Source: Coleofasciculus sp. FACHB-T130
Lineage (GTDB): Bacteria; Cyanobacteriota; Cyanobacteriia; Cyanobacteriales; FACHB-T130
Direction of reading: 5' to 3'
Assembly (NCBI RefSeq): GCF_014695375.1
Contig: NZ_JACJOG010000002.1
Span: forward strand, 1 to 64,000
Length of the DNA stretch: 64,000 nucleotides
In this document: one piece after another, positions 1 to 10,900 of the stretch
Numbering within the stretch: the first letter of the stretch is position 1
Layout: every line of letters begins with the position of its first letter
The notes under the pieces: generated by a model
Databases searched by the model: none
Told to the model about the DNA's origin: nothing
Seen by the model: the letters and a program-made list of their open reading frames with translations, nothing else
Translations under genes and position numbers: made by a program

Positions 1-92
1 GGTCTTGGCTCAAGAGCCGCATCCGCAAACAACTCGACCAGTTTAATTGTTTGCGAGATGCAATCGAGCATGTCTTATGCTTGTCGTCCTAA
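1..92 (+). CDS. IS630-like transposase, C-terminal end only
   Basis: Frame 3 reads without a stop from the window edge to TAA at 90-92. The peptide contains SWLKSRIRKQLDQFNCLRDA, which fits the C-terminal region that follows the last acidic catalytic residue in IS630/Tc1-type DDE transposases. The reading frame enters from outside the window, so whether the element is intact cannot be judged. A likely terminal repeat, GATTGCTATA, lies at 103-112, about 11 bases after the stop. It matches the ends of the small element at 18285-18397. Family assignment rests on this short segment only. Confidence 0.6.
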   Translation, partial: SWLKSRIRKQLDQFNCLRDAIEHVLCLSS

Positions 93-163
93 TTACCTTG
101 GCGATTGCTATAATTAACAAAAGCAAGCTAGTTAAGGTAAGACTTTGGGACGGAATAATAGAT

Positions 164-193
164 AAAAATTAGCCCTTACATTGAAAGGGCTAA
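164..193 (-). terminator. Intrinsic terminator downstream of the 28-residue ORF
   Basis: Read on the minus strand, a 9-bp perfect stem TTAGCCCTT/AAGGGCTAA with a 7-nt loop is followed directly by TTTTT. It sits about 40 bases after the stop of the small ORF at 236-322. On the plus strand the hairpin is not followed by a T tract, so it points to minus-strand transcription. Confidence 0.65.
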
Positions 194-235
194 ACTGAAC
201 TAACGACTGGCCTTTTGGTTAGAAAAAAACATAAA

Positions 236-322
236 TTAATGAACGTCAATAATGGGTTGGAGAAGAAGGGCGATCGCCCCAACACTGACAAAAGACAAAG
301 TTACCCAAAAGAAAATTCTCAT
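236..322 (-). CDS. Probable 28-residue membrane microprotein
   Basis: An ATG-to-TAA frame of 28 codons encodes MRIFFWVTLSFVSVGAIALL followed by LQPIIDVH, a single hydrophobic helix with one basic residue at the N-terminus. A Shine-Dalgarno-like TAGGA lies 7 bases before the ATG, and an intrinsic terminator follows downstream, so the frame has a full gene architecture despite its size. I compared it from memory with the known photosynthetic small subunits (PetL, PetM, PetN, PsaM, PsbM, PsbT, PsbX, PsbY, Psb30) and recognise none of them. Function is unknown. It could also be a chance frame inside a small RNA gene. Confidence 0.5.
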   Translation of the reverse strand: MRIFFWVTLSFVSVGAIALLLQPIIDVH

Positions 323-550
323 TCTATTTTCCTACCTTGATTTAATTTCTAGTGCTTTATACGGTTCAATTTACTGGGATCGTAGTGAAGAGTTACGAAT
401 TGCCTAATCCACCTAGGGACAGAGAAAGGCTTCAATAAAAAGAGAGAGTTAATAGACTAGGCGCGATCGCCTATCGCCTATCGATTAGGTTCACGAATTT
501 TCCTTTGTCAGCTACCATTTTTCTACTTAAACCCAATCAGCCATCAGCAC

Positions 551-1171
551 TTAAGGAAGCAAGTCCAACACAGATAAAGGGCTGACTATTTGCCCTGCGA
601 TCGCAACAGGTACTTCATCAGACAGTTGATAATCTTGACGACGCTGATAGATGGATTCCTCAGCCACAACCGGCTCGGTGTAGACCTCAATCTGCTTTTC
701 TGGGAGGTTGATAATCCAGTAAATCGGAATCCCAGCACGAGCGTAGAGACGCTGTTTTGAGGTACGGTCGCGCTCTAGGGTAGAATCGGCAACTTCAATA
801 ATCAGAGCGATGTCAGAGGCACCGGGATGACGATCAAGATAATCGCGGGTACTTCCCCGAACGACCACCACATCCGGTTCTGGCTCACTATCGGCTAGGG
901 TGATAGGTTCTTGAGTATCGACGTACCAGCCTTCTGGAATGACCGCTTCTAAGGCATTTAGAGTAAGTTTTGTGGTCGCACGATGGGGCGGATTTTTCGG
1001 CATTTTGTAGACCAACCATCCATCCAGCAGCTCTACCGGATCGTCGTCGCTTAGGATGCCAAGACGAATCATCTGGTGATACTGCTCAACACTCAAACGC
1101 CACACGGGTTCTGTTGGTACTGCCGCAATGGTTTGGGTATTTAGTGTATCAGATGGTATGGATGTGGACAC
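551..1171 (-). CDS. Uma2 family (DUF820) endonuclease-like protein
   Basis: This 206-residue protein has the Uma2/DUF820 layout. An N-terminal segment (EPVWRLSVEQYHQMIRLGIL) precedes LLDGWLVYKMPKNPPH, then the PD-(D/E)XK-like core EPEPDVVVVRG and IALIIEVADSTLERDRTSKQ, and the typical YWIINLPEKQIEVY near the C-terminus. The acidic residues of PEPDVVV and IIEVADST followed by K fit the nuclease-type fold. Uma2 genes occur in many copies in cyanobacteria and have no settled function. The start is GTG, rather than ATG, at 1169-1171. No partner gene is evident. Confidence 0.9.
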   Translation of the reverse strand: MSTSIPSDTLNTQTIAAVPTEPVWRLSVEQYHQMIRLGILSDDDPVELLDGWLVYKMPKNPPHRATTKLTLNALEAVIPEGWYVDTQEPITLADSEPEPDVVVVRGSTRDYLDRHPGASDIALIIEVADSTLERDRTSKQRLYARAGIPIYWIINLPEKQIEVYTEPVVAEESIYQRRQDYQLSDEVPVAIAGQIVSPLSVLDLLP

Positions 1172-1310
1172 TGGGTATGTGAGTTGAGCGCATTTACTGG
1201 CAATCGTAGCACTTGTGAAATTGCCTTTGTATGCGGAGAATGGGGCTGCTTAGGCGAATGCGCGATCGCACCTATCAGAGTAAGTGATGCCATTGAATCG
1301 GATGCCAAAA

Positions 1311-2906
1311 CTATCTGGATGCCGACAATGAATCATCTGGTTGGAAGTCAGGATCGTCAAAGTAGTATTGTCCCTTAGCTTTCGCGATACGTTCAAACAG
1401 TTGCGGAATTCCTTTGGCAATTACCTTTACGTCTTCGGTTGTGAATGCCCAAACTTCTTCCCCAAAAATGGTTCCTTCCCAAACGGGTTTGCCTACAATC
1501 ACCCACCATTCCCAAAGGCGATTTCTACTGTTGAGGCGGCGTACATAACCGTAGGCAATGCAGCGATCGCCCTCAATATCCATGAAACCAGTGAACCGAT
1601 CGCCCTGAATATCGATGAAACCAGTGAACGGTTTGTTAATACCTTTCAACTCGTGATGAGTATAGTCCTGTAATGCCCGAATGTGCCAAGGATATTCGCT
1701 TTGACCAACAATTGTGCCACCGTCGAAATGGCTGTGGAGTTGAGTCAGTTCCTTTGGCATTGCAAGTGGGGGTTGACACTCTGACCAATCAATCGGCAAT
1801 CGCACACCGGGTTTTTGCTTTAGCGTGTTTAGGAACCTGAGAAATCGATTTTGCTCCCGTACTGCCCAGCCGATTTCCGGTTGGAGATAGCCATCTTGTT
1901 GCCGAACTCCAATAAAGCCTGCAACCACTTCTAAATAACCTTCTCCTTGAGAGGTAATGAGTACGATCGGTGCTTTAGAGAGTCCCGTGGGTAATACTGT
2001 TGGTGAGATTCCGTCCTCGACCGTGAGTTCTGCACGAGGGATATCTAGAATCGGATTCTTGTATGTAGGAGCGTGGGTGACGGAGTGATTAATGTAAGGA
2101 AATAGCTCGGCTAACCATCCTGTAATCACCTTTCCACTGTATATCTCCTTTGGTTTGTATATGTGCTGCCAAAATTTCAGTGGAGGTCTACCAGCAACAG
2201 TGTCAATCAAAGCGTCACAAATTGGCAACAGTCGTTCTGTCCACCAACCCAAATCGTAAGCAGCGATCGCTTCAACCCGGTGTCGGATACTGCGCCAGTC
2301 GGCTTCTATTCCGCGCACTGTAATCCAAGGAATGCCGCAAATGCCACGGACTATATAATCAAAATACTGCTGCAATGCATCCATCATCACCACCTGACTT
2401 GCGGTTTGAATGATGGATGTAGTGGTGCTGAAGTTGCACACCATGAGTGAGTGAATATCGGGCTGAACATTGTGACGAATGCGTTCTGACCATTGTTCAA
2501 TCACTTCAGCCCAGTCACTCGGTTGAGCGAGTTTTTGAGTCTCAACCTTTAACTCCAGCTTGCCTGAATGACCCACAAAACGCGATCGCAACTCTTCGGC
2601 ATGATTGTTGATGTGTTGTGCAAACCCTTGGGCAATCGTCAGCCAAATTGCATCTGGAGTCAGCAACAGCGGTCGATGTTCGCTGTGGGCAATATGAACA
2701 GCAGTGACTAGAGGATGATTCCCTGATTCCTGAATGACTTCAAATGAGTTACTGTGGCTGAATGCCAATAATGGAGAACCTAATCGCTCCTCAAATTTAC
2801 TCCAAGCCTCGCTAACAGGAATGATATCTCGACATACCTGGACATCATCAACAAGAAAACTAATTTCTCCGTCCGATTGATGCAAAATCGACGCTACGGT
2901 TTCCAT
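1311..2906 (-). CDS. DUF4419 domain-containing protein
   Basis: This 531-residue soluble protein has the DUF4419 hallmarks: an N-terminal region with HRPLLLTPDAIWLTIAQGFA followed by QHINNHAEELR, then a central segment on WSERIRHNV and FSTTTSIIQTASQVVMMDA. The middle includes the Trp-rich GIPWITVRGIEADWRSIRHR. The C-terminal quarter has a tandem near-repeat, FTGFIDIQGDRFTGFMDIEG, from a short in-frame duplication at about 1575-1625. DUF4419 proteins occur in bacteria and fungi and their biochemical role is unknown to me. There is no signal peptide or membrane segment. The gene stands alone with 139 bp to the Uma2 gene. Confidence 0.85.
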   Translation of the reverse strand: METVASILHQSDGEISFLVDDVQVCRDIIPVSEAWSKFEERLGSPLLAFSHSNSFEVIQESGNHPLVTAVHIAHSEHRPLLLTPDAIWLTIAQGFAQHINNHAEELRSRFVGHSGKLELKVETQKLAQPSDWAEVIEQWSERIRHNVQPDIHSLMVCNFSTTTSIIQTASQVVMMDALQQYFDYIVRGICGIPWITVRGIEADWRSIRHRVEAIAAYDLGWWTERLLPICDALIDTVAGRPPLKFWQHIYKPKEIYSGKVITGWLAELFPYINHSVTHAPTYKNPILDIPRAELTVEDGISPTVLPTGLSKAPIVLITSQGEGYLEVVAGFIGVRQQDGYLQPEIGWAVREQNRFLRFLNTLKQKPGVRLPIDWSECQPPLAMPKELTQLHSHFDGGTIVGQSEYPWHIRALQDYTHHELKGINKPFTGFIDIQGDRFTGFMDIEGDRCIAYGYVRRLNSRNRLWEWWVIVGKPVWEGTIFGEEVWAFTTEDVKVIAKGIPQLFERIAKAKGQYYFDDPDFQPDDSLSASR

Positions 2907-3290
2907 AAAAATTTCTGGTGGTGAGTAAATAGGATGGAGGCTAAGCCTACTTACAAGGGAGTGGCATCCTTCAAGAATATATCTTACGAATCAAGGAACT
3001 AATCGTGTCTTTCTCTATGGTGTCAAGATGGTGTCAAGGTCAGATGCGATCGCCTATCGGTTAGGTGAAAGCACGAAACTCAGCCTAATCCGATTGATGC
3101 CCTAACGGTAATGCCAACAAGTGGCGTTTGAGGTCACAGCACCCACCAAGACTGCCGGATTTAGCGTTAGATTTTGCTTTGGCTAAATCCAACTGACAAG
3201 GTGAAAGTATATCGGTTATTTAATTAGGGCTGCTCACAAACGGTTTTTCAGAATGTAAAAAATGTTTTGCACTGAGCAGTATCGTACCGA
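2907..3290. other. Gene-free stretch upstream of DUF4419
   Basis: No coding frame is supported. A 9-bp perfect inverted repeat (GGATTTAGC at 3157-3165, GCTAAATCC at 3182-3190) with a 16-nt loop is the only structure noted. It has no T tract. The segment next to 2906 should hold the promoter of the DUF4419 gene. Confidence 0.5.
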
Positions 3291-3836
3291 TTACTGATGG
3301 ATTGTACCATCAGGCATCGTGACCTCTTCTAAGCGTGCTTCGCTCAAATCGGTTTCAATTACAGCCGCATTGGTCAAATTTGTCTTCAGCAAAACTGCCC
3401 CAGCTACATTTGCTTTGAGCAGAATCGCTCCTGTTAAAATTGCGCCAAACAGAATGGTTTCACAGAGATTTGCGTACCTTAAATTAGTTTGACTCAGGTT
3501 CGCTCCACCTAATACGGCTCGGTTTAGATTTACCTTTTTCAAATTGGCTCCCGTAAGATTGGCTCCGCTGAGATTTGCTCCCGCTAAATTCGCTCCCTCC
3601 AGGTTGGCTCCCGTTAAATCTGCATCCTTCAAGTTCGCCCTCATCAAGTGTGCTTGTTGGAGGTCTACTCCACGCAGATTTGCACCCCTGAGGTTGATCA
3701 TGCCTAGATTAGCTTGACTGAACTTCGCTCCATCTAGACAAGCAAAGGTGAGTTTTTCTCGGTATAGATTCGCTTGCCGAAAGTCTCTTTGTCCTGCTGC
3801 ATACTTGCTTTTGAGTGTCTCACCATTCATATTCAC
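3291..3836 (-). CDS. Pentapeptide-repeat protein
   Basis: Of the 181 residues, about 20 to 165 are consecutive A(D/N)LXX pentapeptide repeats (for example ANLRGVDLQQAHLMRANLKD), which predict a right-handed quadrilateral beta-helix. There is no signal peptide, so the protein is probably cytoplasmic. Cyanobacteria carry many such proteins and most have no known role; DNA-gyrase protection is known only for the Qnr/MfpA branch. The gene is flanked by non-coding DNA on both sides and gives no operon context. Confidence 0.9.
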   Translation of the reverse strand: MNMNGETLKSKYAAGQRDFRQANLYREKLTFACLDGAKFSQANLGMINLRGANLRGVDLQQAHLMRANLKDADLTGANLEGANLAGANLSGANLTGANLKKVNLNRAVLGGANLSQTNLRYANLCETILFGAILTGAILLKANVAGAVLLKTNLTNAAVIETDLSEARLEEVTMPDGTIHQ

Positions 3837-4499
3837 TACTTCTTCCTAGGTAACACTTAACAATCTTGTTCTTTCCCTATCGAATGTTAATGTCGTGCAA
3901 TAAGTTCCCTAGTTGTTTTTTGCGGGACTCCCAGAAAGCCGTTTTTCAACCACGCAAAGCAAGACAGCAAGCTCATGCTATTTTCTCTCCCTGTAGTATT
4001 TAGTAAATCTTTCATTTTACTTTTACATCTAATTTAGGGAATAAATCGTGAAGATTCTGTGTTGATGCTGAACCAAAAATTTTTAAATCGGACATTAAAC
4101 CTTAAAAAGTTGTTACTTTTTAATAAAAAAACGGCTTAGTCTGCATTTATTTACAGATTAATTGTAACAAAAGTTATTGTATCTGTTTTTTTTAAGGGCA
4201 CGGTACTGCTGGAACCCTGAGAAAATTCACCATTAGCCGCTATAAAGAGTTATGTTTATTTCTCTAAGTTTGCTTAATAAAAAACTATAAAAATCATTAG
4301 CCAAAATATAATAATTTTGGGTTTAAATTAAAGATTTACACAATTCGCTTAGGCACGGGTTTTGTGAAGATGCGTTCGTGCAGCGTGCCGGAGGCATATT
4401 GCCAATACTTCCCGCCAATACTTCCCGCCGTGCCAGCCTAAAGCCGGTTATGACAGGATTGGGACTAGCAACAGACTGCTGTTAAACGGAGATTGATAC
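3837..4499. other. Divergent intergenic region, pentapeptide gene / glgP
   Basis: This is 663 bp of AT-rich DNA between divergent genes that should carry both promoters. A short tandem repeat, CCAATACTTCCCGC twice, lies at about 4400-4430 inside a GC-richer patch close to glgP. I recognise no coding frame, RNA family or defined operator. Confidence 0.45.
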
Positions 4500-7130
4500 A
4501 TGACAGAAAGTAGTCATCAGCCCTCGCAGGGGGGGCGTTTTGAGCCGCCGTATGACGGGCACGCCGACCACTTGGAGACACCCATTGAACCCATTGAACC
4601 CGTTGAAGTTCAGGTGGAAGACGATCGCACTGGGATGACGGTCGTGACCCTGAAACGGGCCTTTGCAGATAATCTGTATTACCTGCTGGCAAAAGATGAG
4701 TATTGGGCGACGCCCCATGATTACTACATGGCTCTCGCTTATACTGTGCGCGATCGCTTGCTGCACCGATGGATTAACACCAGCAGAACCTACATTGACA
4801 AAGATGTCAAAACCGTATACTACCTATCGGCAGAGTTCTTGATGGGTCGTCAGTTGGACAATAACCTACTCAATTTAGGTTTGTACGAACGGGCACGCCA
4901 AGCTCTCCACGAGTCCGGACTCGACATCAACGACCTCAAAGTATTAGAATCAGAACCCGGACTCGGCAATGGGGGTTTAGGACGTCTGGCGGCTTGTTTT
5001 CTCGACTCCCTCGCCACCTTAGAAATTCCGGCAGTTGGCTACGGCATTCGCTACGAATTCGGGATCTTTGATCAATGGATTCAGGATGGCGCTCAAGTCG
5101 AACACCCCGACAAATGGCTCCGGTTTGGCAACCCTTGGGAAGTTCGCCGCTCAGAATTAACCGTTGAAGTGAAGTTCGGCGGATATACAGAAGCTTACAG
5201 CGATGGACAAGGTCGTTATCGAGTGCGTTGGATTCCCGATCGGAAAATCTTAGGGACGCCCTACGATACACCCGTATCTGGGTACAACAACAATACGGTG
5301 AATACGCTGCGTCTCTGGCGGGCGGGGGCTTCTGAAGAGTTCGACTTCCAAGTTTTCGACAGCGGTGACTATGCCGGTGCCGTTACCAACAAGATATTTT
5401 CTGAAAATATCTCAAAAGTTCTCTATCCCAACGACAACACCTCTCAGGGTCGGCAACTGCGCCTAGAACAACAGTATTTCTTCGTCAGTTGTTCTCTCCG
5501 AGACATTATCAATTCGCATCAGCGCATTCACCGGACTTTCGATCGGTTCTACGACAAAGTCGCTATCCAGCTCAACGACACGCACCCATCGATTGGGGTT
5601 GCCGAACTGATGCGGTTGCTGGTGGATGAGTACGAATTAGGCTGGAACCGAGCTTGGTACATCACTCGGCGCGTCTTCGCCTACACGAACCATACACTGC
5701 TCTCTGAGGCTCTAGAACGCTGGCCTGTGAGCTTGTTTGAGCATCTGTTGCCTCGGCACTTAGAGATTATCTATGAAATTAACCGTCACTTTCTCGATGA
5801 GGTACGTGCCAAGTATCCGGGAGATGAGGCGCGGGTGGGGAGATTGTCAATTATTGAGGAAGGTGCCCAGAAGTACGTCCGCATGGCGCATTTAGCTTGC
5901 GTGGGCAGCCATTCCATCAATGGGGTAGCAGCACTGCATACCGATTTGCTCAAAGCAGATGTCTTGCGAGATTTCTACGAATTGTGGCCCGAAAAGTTTA
6001 ATAACAAAACGAACGGGGTGACACCGCGCCGGTGGTTGTTGCTGAGCAATCCCCATCTGTCTGAGCTGATTACCGAGAAAATTGGCAATGATTGGGTAAC
6101 ACAACTCGATCAATTCAAGCAGCTAGAAGCATTTGTTGACGATGCTGAGTTTTGCTCTCGCTTCGCGTCGATTAAGCGCAAAAATAAGCAATCCTTGGCA
6201 GAGTACATTCTGCTCTACAACGACATTGAAGTAAATCCAGATTCTCTGTTTGATATTCAGGTGAAGCGGATTCACGAGTACAAGCGTCAGCTGTTGAATG
6301 TGCTGTACATTATTACGCTGTACAACCGGATCAAAAAAGATCCCAATGTTGATATCTTGCCCCGGACTTTTATTTTTGCAGGCAAGTCCGCTCCTGGCTA
6401 CTACATTGCCAAACTGGTCATTCAGTTGATTAATTCGGTGGCGAAAGTCGTCAATAATGACCCGGATGTGCGCGATCGCATTAAGGTCGTTTTCTTGGCA
6501 AATTTCTCGGTTTCTCTCGGTCAGCGAGTTTATCCAGCCGCCGATCTTTCCGAGCAAATCTCCACGGCGGGCAAAGAAGCTTCCGGGACGGGCAACATGA
6601 AGTTCGCCATGAATGGGGCGCTTACTATCGGAACGCTGGACGGTGCCAACATCGAGATCCGCCAAGAAGTCGGGCCTGAAAACTTTTTCTTATTTGGCTT
6701 GACAACTCAAGAAGTATATGCACTGAAGGCAAGGGGATACAACCCGCGAGACTATTACCATAGCAACGCCGAACTGCGACAAACGATCGACGCGATCGCT
6801 TCCGGCTACTTCTCACCCGACAATCGCGACCTTTTCAAACCAATTGTGGAATCGTTGCTAGACAGGGATGAGTATATGCTCTTTGCCGACTACCAAGCGT
6901 ATATTGACTGCCAGCAAGAAGTCAGCCGAGCTTATCGAGACGCAAAGCACTGGACTCGAATGTCAATTCTCAACGTTGCTCGCACGGGGAAATTTTCCTC
7001 AGATCGCACGATTAAGGAGTATTGCCAAGAAATTTGGAACGTCCAGCCAGTCAAGATCGACTTGAAAGAGTATCAACCGCATACAGCGGGTTTGCAGGTG
7101 AAGGTGCAAGCCAAGCGCCCTGTCCTTTAA
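4500..7130 (+). CDS. glgP: Glycogen phosphorylase
   Basis: An 876-residue member of the GT35 phosphorylase family, which releases glucose-1-phosphate from alpha-1,4-glucan using pyridoxal phosphate. Family landmarks include [16 protein letters not shown] near residue 105, [15 protein letters not shown] near 157, [10 protein letters not shown] in the middle, [24 protein letters not shown] and the cofactor site [20 protein letters not shown]. In that site the PLP-binding lysine falls at residue 701. The first 50 residues are acidic and proline-rich and lie outside the catalytic core. GGAG lies about 8 bases before the ATG. The enzyme would mobilise glycogen at night or under carbon limitation. 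It is convergent with a DUF924 gene. Confidence 0.97.
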   Translation: MTESSHQPSQGGRFEPPYDGHADHLETPIEPIEPVEVQVEDDRTGMTVVTLKRAFADNLYYLLAKDEYWATPHDYYMALAYTVRDRLLHRWINTSRTYIDKDVKTVYYLSAEFLMGRQLDNNLLNLGLYERARQALHESGLDINDLKVLESEPGLGNGGLGRLAACFLDSLATLEIPAVGYGIRYEFGIFDQWIQDGAQVEHPDKWLRFGNPWEVRRSELTVEVKFGGYTEAYSDGQGRYRVRWIPDRKILGTPYDTPVSGYNNNTVNTLRLWRAGASEEFDFQVFDSGDYAGAVTNKIFSENISKVLYPNDNTSQGRQLRLEQQYFFVSCSLRDIINSHQRIHRTFDRFYDKVAIQLNDTHPSIGVAELMRLLVDEYELGWNRAWYITRRVFAYTNHTLLSEALERWPVSLFEHLLPRHLEIIYEINRHFLDEVRAKYPGDEARVGRLSIIEEGAQKYVRMAHLACVGSHSINGVAALHTDLLKADVLRDFYELWPEKFNNKTNGVTPRRWLLLSNPHLSELITEKIGNDWVTQLDQFKQLEAFVDDAEFCSRFASIKRKNKQSLAEYILLYNDIEVNPDSLFDIQVKRIHEYKRQLLNVLYIITLYNRIKKDPNVDILPRTFIFAGKSAPGYYIAKLVIQLINSVAKVVNNDPDVRDRIKVVFLANFSVSLGQRVYPAADLSEQISTAGKEASGTGNMKFAMNGALTIGTLDGANIEIRQEVGPENFFLFGLTTQEVYALKARGYNPRDYYHSNAELRQTIDAIASGYFSPDNRDLFKPIVESLLDRDEYMLFADYQAYIDCQQEVSRAYRDAKHWTRMSILNVARTGKFSSDRTIKEYCQEIWNVQPVKIDLKEYQPHTAGLQVKVQAKRPVL

Positions 7131-7191
7131 CGAGCAACTCGTAAGTAGGGGACAGCGCGACAAGACAGTCAATGCAGTTGCATCTTAATCG

Positions 7192-7767
7192 TTAAAATGA
7201 CGACCCAGGCTGCTGAAGAAACTCTGCCTCCTGGGTCGTTGTCTCTCGACCGAGAATCTGATTGCGATGGGGAAATCGCCCAAAGCGTTCAATTACCTCG
7301 AAGTGTCGAACTGCGTAGGAAATGTAATCAATACAGTCAGGATCGTCGCCCAATTGCTGAAATAACTCCACTGACTGACGCTGATGTTCGAGATTTTCAC
7401 TATGTTCAAAAGGTAAATAAATAAAGCATCGCTGGACTGGCAGCAATTCTCGATCGAAGCCATTGGCAACTGCGTGCTGTGCCACAGACAGAGCAAGGCT
7501 ATCGGTAGCGAAGGCTTGGGCACTCCCGCGAAACAAATTGCGTGGAAATTGATCTAATAGCAGTATCAGTGCTAAACAGCTTTGGGGCGATTCCTTCCAG
7601 GGATTTAACTGACCCGCTGCGGCTAGTTCGTAGTCTCCTAAGAAGCGGGTTCGGATCTCCTCATCAAACTGCGGTTTTTTGGTAAACCAGACTTTACGGG
7701 GTTTCCCATAACCCGCCTCATCGGGTTTGCCAAACCAAAAATTCAAAATTTCATGGACTTGTGACAT
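7192..7767 (-). CDS. DUF924 family protein
   Basis: Starting at MSQVHEILNFWFG gives 191 residues, close to the usual DUF924 length. The upstream in-frame ATG at 7804-7806 would add 13 residues that do not resemble the family. Family features include LNFWFGKPDEAGYGKPRKVWF, LILLLDQFPRNLFRGSAQAF, LPVQRCFIYLPFEHSENLE and HFEVIERFGRFPHRNQILGR. The fold is predicted to be TPR-like all-alpha. Function is unknown; some annotations tentatively call it a transmembrane protein, but no membrane helix is visible here. An inverted repeat ACGACCCAGG/CCTGGGTCGT (7200-7209, 7230-7239) lies inside the last codons and may help end transcription from glgP. Confidence 0.88.
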   Translation of the reverse strand: MSQVHEILNFWFGKPDEAGYGKPRKVWFTKKPQFDEEIRTRFLGDYELAAAGQLNPWKESPQSCLALILLLDQFPRNLFRGSAQAFATDSLALSVAQHAVANGFDRELLPVQRCFIYLPFEHSENLEHQRQSVELFQQLGDDPDCIDYISYAVRHFEVIERFGRFPHRNQILGRETTTQEAEFLQQPGSSF

Positions 7768-7996
7768 GAGTTTTGGCTCCAACGCCCTCAATTTCGATCT
7801 CCCCAATCCTCCAATCTAATTCCCGCTTAAAAAAGGGGCTAAGGAGGGATCGGTTCCTGCACTGAGCCGGATTGTCAGCGCCCGGAAGCAGCGATTTGGT
7901 GATGCCGATGATAGCTAAAGATTGCATTTGGGCACCCTTGGAATAGAAGTGTTTAGCTGCGTCACTTTAACTTCCCGCTCACCCCCAGCCTGACTC

Positions 7997-10900
7997 ATGA
8001 ATTACACCGATAACCAAGAGTTGCTTCAACTGTTTATCCAGCAAGCGCCAGCAGCCGTTGCCATGTTCGACCGCAAGATGCGTTACCTGCTGTTCAGTCA
8101 TCGATGGCTGACGGAGCAAAATCTTGGTGAGGATATTATCGGGCGCTCTTACTATGAAATTGAGCGTGGAGTAGCAGACCGTTGGCAGGCAATTCATCAG
8201 CGTTGTTTAGCGGGAAGCATCGAGAAGGTTGAAGAATCTTTACCCCGTACTGATGGAACTGTGGAGTGGGTAAGGTGGGAAGTACAGCCGTGGCGCACTG
8301 GCACAGGTGAAATCGGCGGATTGATCGTGTCGAGAGATGCGATCGCCGAGCGCCATCCATCACAGGAACACCTACACCTGTTGGAGAAGGCGATCGCTGC
8401 TAGCAATAACGGCATCGTGATTAGCGACGCGAGCTTGCCAGACAATCCCTTGATTTATATCAATCCCAGTTTCCAGGAAATGACCGGGTACTCCGAGAGC
8501 GAAGTTTTAGGGCACAACTGCCGCTTCTTGCAAGGAATCGATACAGAGCAACCGGCGATCGCTCAATTGCGAACGGCAATCCGGGACGGAAAAGAGTGCA
8601 ATGTCACCTTGCGGAATTACCGCAAAGATGGGACGCTTTTCTGGAACGAACTGCGAGTTGCGCCAGTAAAGAATCCCCAAGGAAAACTCACAAACTTTGT
8701 GGGTGTCCAAACTGACATCACCGACCGAGTGGAAGCCCAAGAACATCTGATTCGGATTAGCAAAGCCGTTGAAAATGCGAGTGATGCCATCATCATTACG
8801 AACGCCAAAGGGCAGTCCCTCTATCACAATCCGGCGTTTGTGGAATTGTTTGAATACACCACAGACGAAATAAATGCGGCTGGGGGGCCAGCTATCCGCT
8901 ACTGCGATCCGAATGTCGCTCGTGAAGTCATCAGCACGATCAAACAAGGCAACTCCTGTTGGAGTGGTGAAGTCGAGATGCGTACTCGTAGCGATCGCAC
9001 TATATCGATTTTGCTTCGGGCTGATGCCATCGCCGATGACAATGGTAATGTAGTCGGGTTGATTGGGATTCACACCGACATTACCGCCCGCAAGCAGGCT
9101 GAAGCCGTTTTACGGCAGCTTCTGCGACGGGAGCAGCTCTTAGGAGCGATGCAAGAGCGTATCCGCCAATCCTTGAAGCTGGAGGATGTTCTCAACACTG
9201 CCGTGGAGGAAGTGCGGCAGTTTCTTCAGACAGACCGAACGATCTTGTACCGCTTTGAGCCGGATGGAAGTGGCACCGTCGTTGTAGAGTCCGTGAGTGC
9301 CCAGTGGTTGGCGGTGCTGGGAAGCAATATCAAAGATCCGTGCTTTGGCAAAACCTACGCTGCGGCTTATCAACAAGGTCGTATCCGTGTCATTGAAGAT
9401 ATCTACACGGCTCAGCTCAACCCCTGCCATATTGAATTGTTAGAGCAATTTCAGGTGCGAGCGAATCTAGTCGTACCGATTTTGCAAGGAGACCACTTGT
9501 GGGGGTTGCTAATTGCCCATCACTGTCGCTCGTCGCGGCAGTGGCAATATGAGGAAGTCGAACTGCTAGAGGCACTGAGCGTGCAAATCGCGATCGCCAT
9601 TCAACAAGCCGCTTTGTTCGAGCAAGTAGAAGCGGAACTAGCGCGATCGCAAGCCGCTCAGACTGCATTGCGCGATAGCGAGGAACGTCTGCGGACTGTG
9701 GTGAAAAGTGCGCCCATCGTTCTATTTGCCTTAGACGATCGGGGTGTCATTACCTTTTCCGAAGGGAGCGGTCTGGATACTTTGGGACTGGAAGCGGGTA
9801 AGGTGGTTGGTCAATCCATCTTTGAGGTGTACCGCCGCTTCCCACAGATTCTCGAAGAGGTTCGGCAAGCGCTATCCGGCAAAGCCTTAACATCCCTGGT
9901 AAAAATGGGCAAATTGACCTTCGAGGTTCGCTATTCGCCCCTGCGAAACGCCAACAACGAAGTCATGGGCGCAATTGGCGTCGCCACCGACATCACCGAA
10001 CGCATCCAAGTAGAGGAAACCCTCCGCCAAAGCGAAGTGTTGCGCCAAAGTGAAGCCAAAACTCGCGCCCTCCTCGACGCGATCCCAGATTCGATGTTTC
10101 GCATCCGTGAAGATGGCACCTTTCTAGACTTCAGAGCCGCTAAAAATGACGTTCGGGCGATCGCTCCCGCTCGAGTCATCGGTCAAACTGTGCAGGAGCT
10201 TTTGCCAACCGAGGTAGCGCAGCAAATGCTGCATTATGTAGCCAAAGCGCTGTCTGCTAACGAGATCCAAGTTTTTGAATATCAACTGCTCGCTCCCTTG
10301 AATCCCGCTTACCCAACCGGAGAGATAGGCTCTGTGCGCGATTATGAAGCTCGCGTTGTTGTCAACGGAGCGGATGAAGTGCTGGCAATCGTGCGCGATA
10401 TTACCGAGCGCAAGGAGATGGAGCGACTGAAAAACGAATTTGTCTCCATCGTCAGCCATGAATTGAGGACGCCGCTCACTTCGGTGCGAGGCTCCTTGAG
10501 TTTAATTGCTGGAGGTGTGACGGGTGAAATTCCCAATGAGGCAAAGGCGCTAGTGAATATTGCTTATAAAAATACCGAGCGTCTGATTCTCCTGATTAAC
10601 GACATTTTAGATATTGAAAAGATTGAATCCGGCAAAATGGATTTTCATCTCCAGCCGCTGGAACTAATGCCACTCGTAGAGCAGGCGCTGGAGGCGAACC
10701 GGGGCTATGGCGAACAGTTTGGGGTGCAGTTGGTACTGGAGTCTGAGTTGTCCGGTGTTCAGGTAAATGTCGATCGCGACCGCCTGATGCAGGTACTAAC
10801 GAATCTACTCTCCAACGCCGCCAAATTCTCTCCCCCCAATGGTACCGTCACCCTCTCCGTTTCCCGTCCAACTCAATCGCCAAATACCATCCGCGTTGCC

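Noticed and set aside
4936-6816. Minus-strand frames of 111 to 180 residues opposite glgP
   Set aside because: They are antisense shadows of a highly conserved gene, with no domain features.
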